Origin: Leadbetterella sp. | GTDB lineage: Bacteria; Bacteroidota; Bacteroidia; Cytophagales; Spirosomataceae | DNA: 64,000 nucleotides | Assembly (NCBI GenBank): GCA_021740125.1 | Contig: JAIPAJ010000002.1 | Location: forward strand, 1 to 64,000 | Reading direction: 5' to 3' | Shown: piece after piece, positions 63,655 to 64,000 of the stretch | Numbering within the stretch: position 1 is the first letter of the stretch | How the letters are laid out: every line of letters starts with the position of its first letter | Position numbers and translations under genes: made by a program | The notes under the pieces: generated by a model | What the model was told of the DNA's origin: nothing | What the model saw: only the letters and a program-made list of their open reading frames with translations | The model's database searches: none

Positions 63655-64000
63655 ATGCAAACAAAATTTGACAAAGTTTCTTCTACAATAGCCAATCTTA
63701 CAGTAGAAGTTGGCGAAGAAGATTACAAAGGTTTAGTAGATAAAAAACTCAAAGAATACGCTAAAACGGCTCAAGTAAAAGGATTCAGACCAGGACATGT
63801 GCCACTTCAATATATCAAAAGTATTTATGGTAAAGGTGTATTGGTAGATGAGGTTATCAAAATTGCAAGTGATGAGGTAAATAAAACTATCACTGACAAT
63901 AAATTGAATGTGGTAGGTGAGCCTACACCAAAAGAAGACGCATATAAAATAGACTGGTCTGCCCAGAAAGAATTCGTTTTCGAATATGAAATCGGCTTTG
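63655..64000 (+). CDS. tig: Trigger factor (partial, C-terminus outside window)
   Basis: The open frame runs off the right edge after 115 codons. It begins MQTKFDKVSSTIANLTVEV and has the ribosome-binding signature GFRPGHVP, typical of trigger factor N-terminal domains in Bacteroidota. Trigger factor folds nascent chains at the ribosome exit. The start ATG at 63655 follows the tRNA terminator by 34 bases. Confidence 0.92.
   Translation, partial: MQTKFDKVSSTIANLTVEVGEEDYKGLVDKKLKEYAKTAQVKGFRPGHVPLQYIKSIYGKGVLVDEVIKIASDEVNKTITDNKLNVVGEPTPKEDAYKIDWSAQKEFVFEYEIGF

Overview
The window looks like a chromosomal segment of a low-GC Bacteroidota bacterium, most likely of the order Cytophagales. Three things point there: a GldJ-type lipoprotein of the gliding/type IX secretion machinery, several promoters of the Bacteroidota form TTTG-N18-21-TAnnTTTG, and many secreted proteins including one with a C-terminal domain typical of Cytophagales. 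The genus cannot be fixed from sequence alone. No insertion sequence, prophage or CRISPR array was seen.

Left third (1-17.2 kb): a partial DUF2306 membrane protein, a double-domain NIPSNAP protein, a PPK2 polyphosphate phosphotransferase, a secreted TIM-barrel protein, Mfd, GldJ and ComF. These are followed by a tight plus-strand run: conserved hypothetical, exonuclease III, DUF4175 coiled-coil membrane protein, MnmG and an Ig-like lipoprotein. Two perfect 16-bp parS-type palindromes sit just before mnmG. The 374-bp gap after the lipoprotein gene has many DnaA-box-like 9-mers, an AT-rich core and a 15-bp inverted repeat. Hand counts of G and C on either side change sign there. I read this gap as the candidate chromosomal replication origin, with mnmG and parS beside it. 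This is the most notable item in the window.

17-30 kb: a TPR protein, a small YD-repeat-like secreted protein, NadA, a DnaQ-like exonuclease, a patch with an LRR-like gene flanked by intergenic repeats, a polysaccharide deacetylase, a divergent HxlR regulator/NmrA-type SDR pair, an S41 protease, a small membrane protein and a secreted amidase.

30-45 kb: mostly exported catabolic enzymes and stand-alone metabolic genes. These are a molybdopterin oxidoreductase, a GH39-like glycosidase, a serine hydrolase, a purple-acid-phosphatase-like protein, a Gfo/Idh/MocA oxidoreductase, YqgE, an M20 amidohydrolase, a chagasin-like inhibitor, ArfB, an AgaI-like sugar-phosphate isomerase, an SGNH hydrolase and NDH-2.

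45-64 kb: a divergent MocR regulator with a GNAT/FMN-split-barrel operon, GcvT, FabG, a secreted adenosine deaminase, a TPR protein and an ABC-F ATPase with one canonical and one degenerate composite site. A GH3-serine hydrolase fusion, a lone LytTR protein, and the fur-purA-(possible HolD-like) and spoT-hypothetical gene groups follow. tRNA-Leu(TAG) and the start of trigger factor close the window. Functions are family-level calls from reading the translated sequence; no database search was run.
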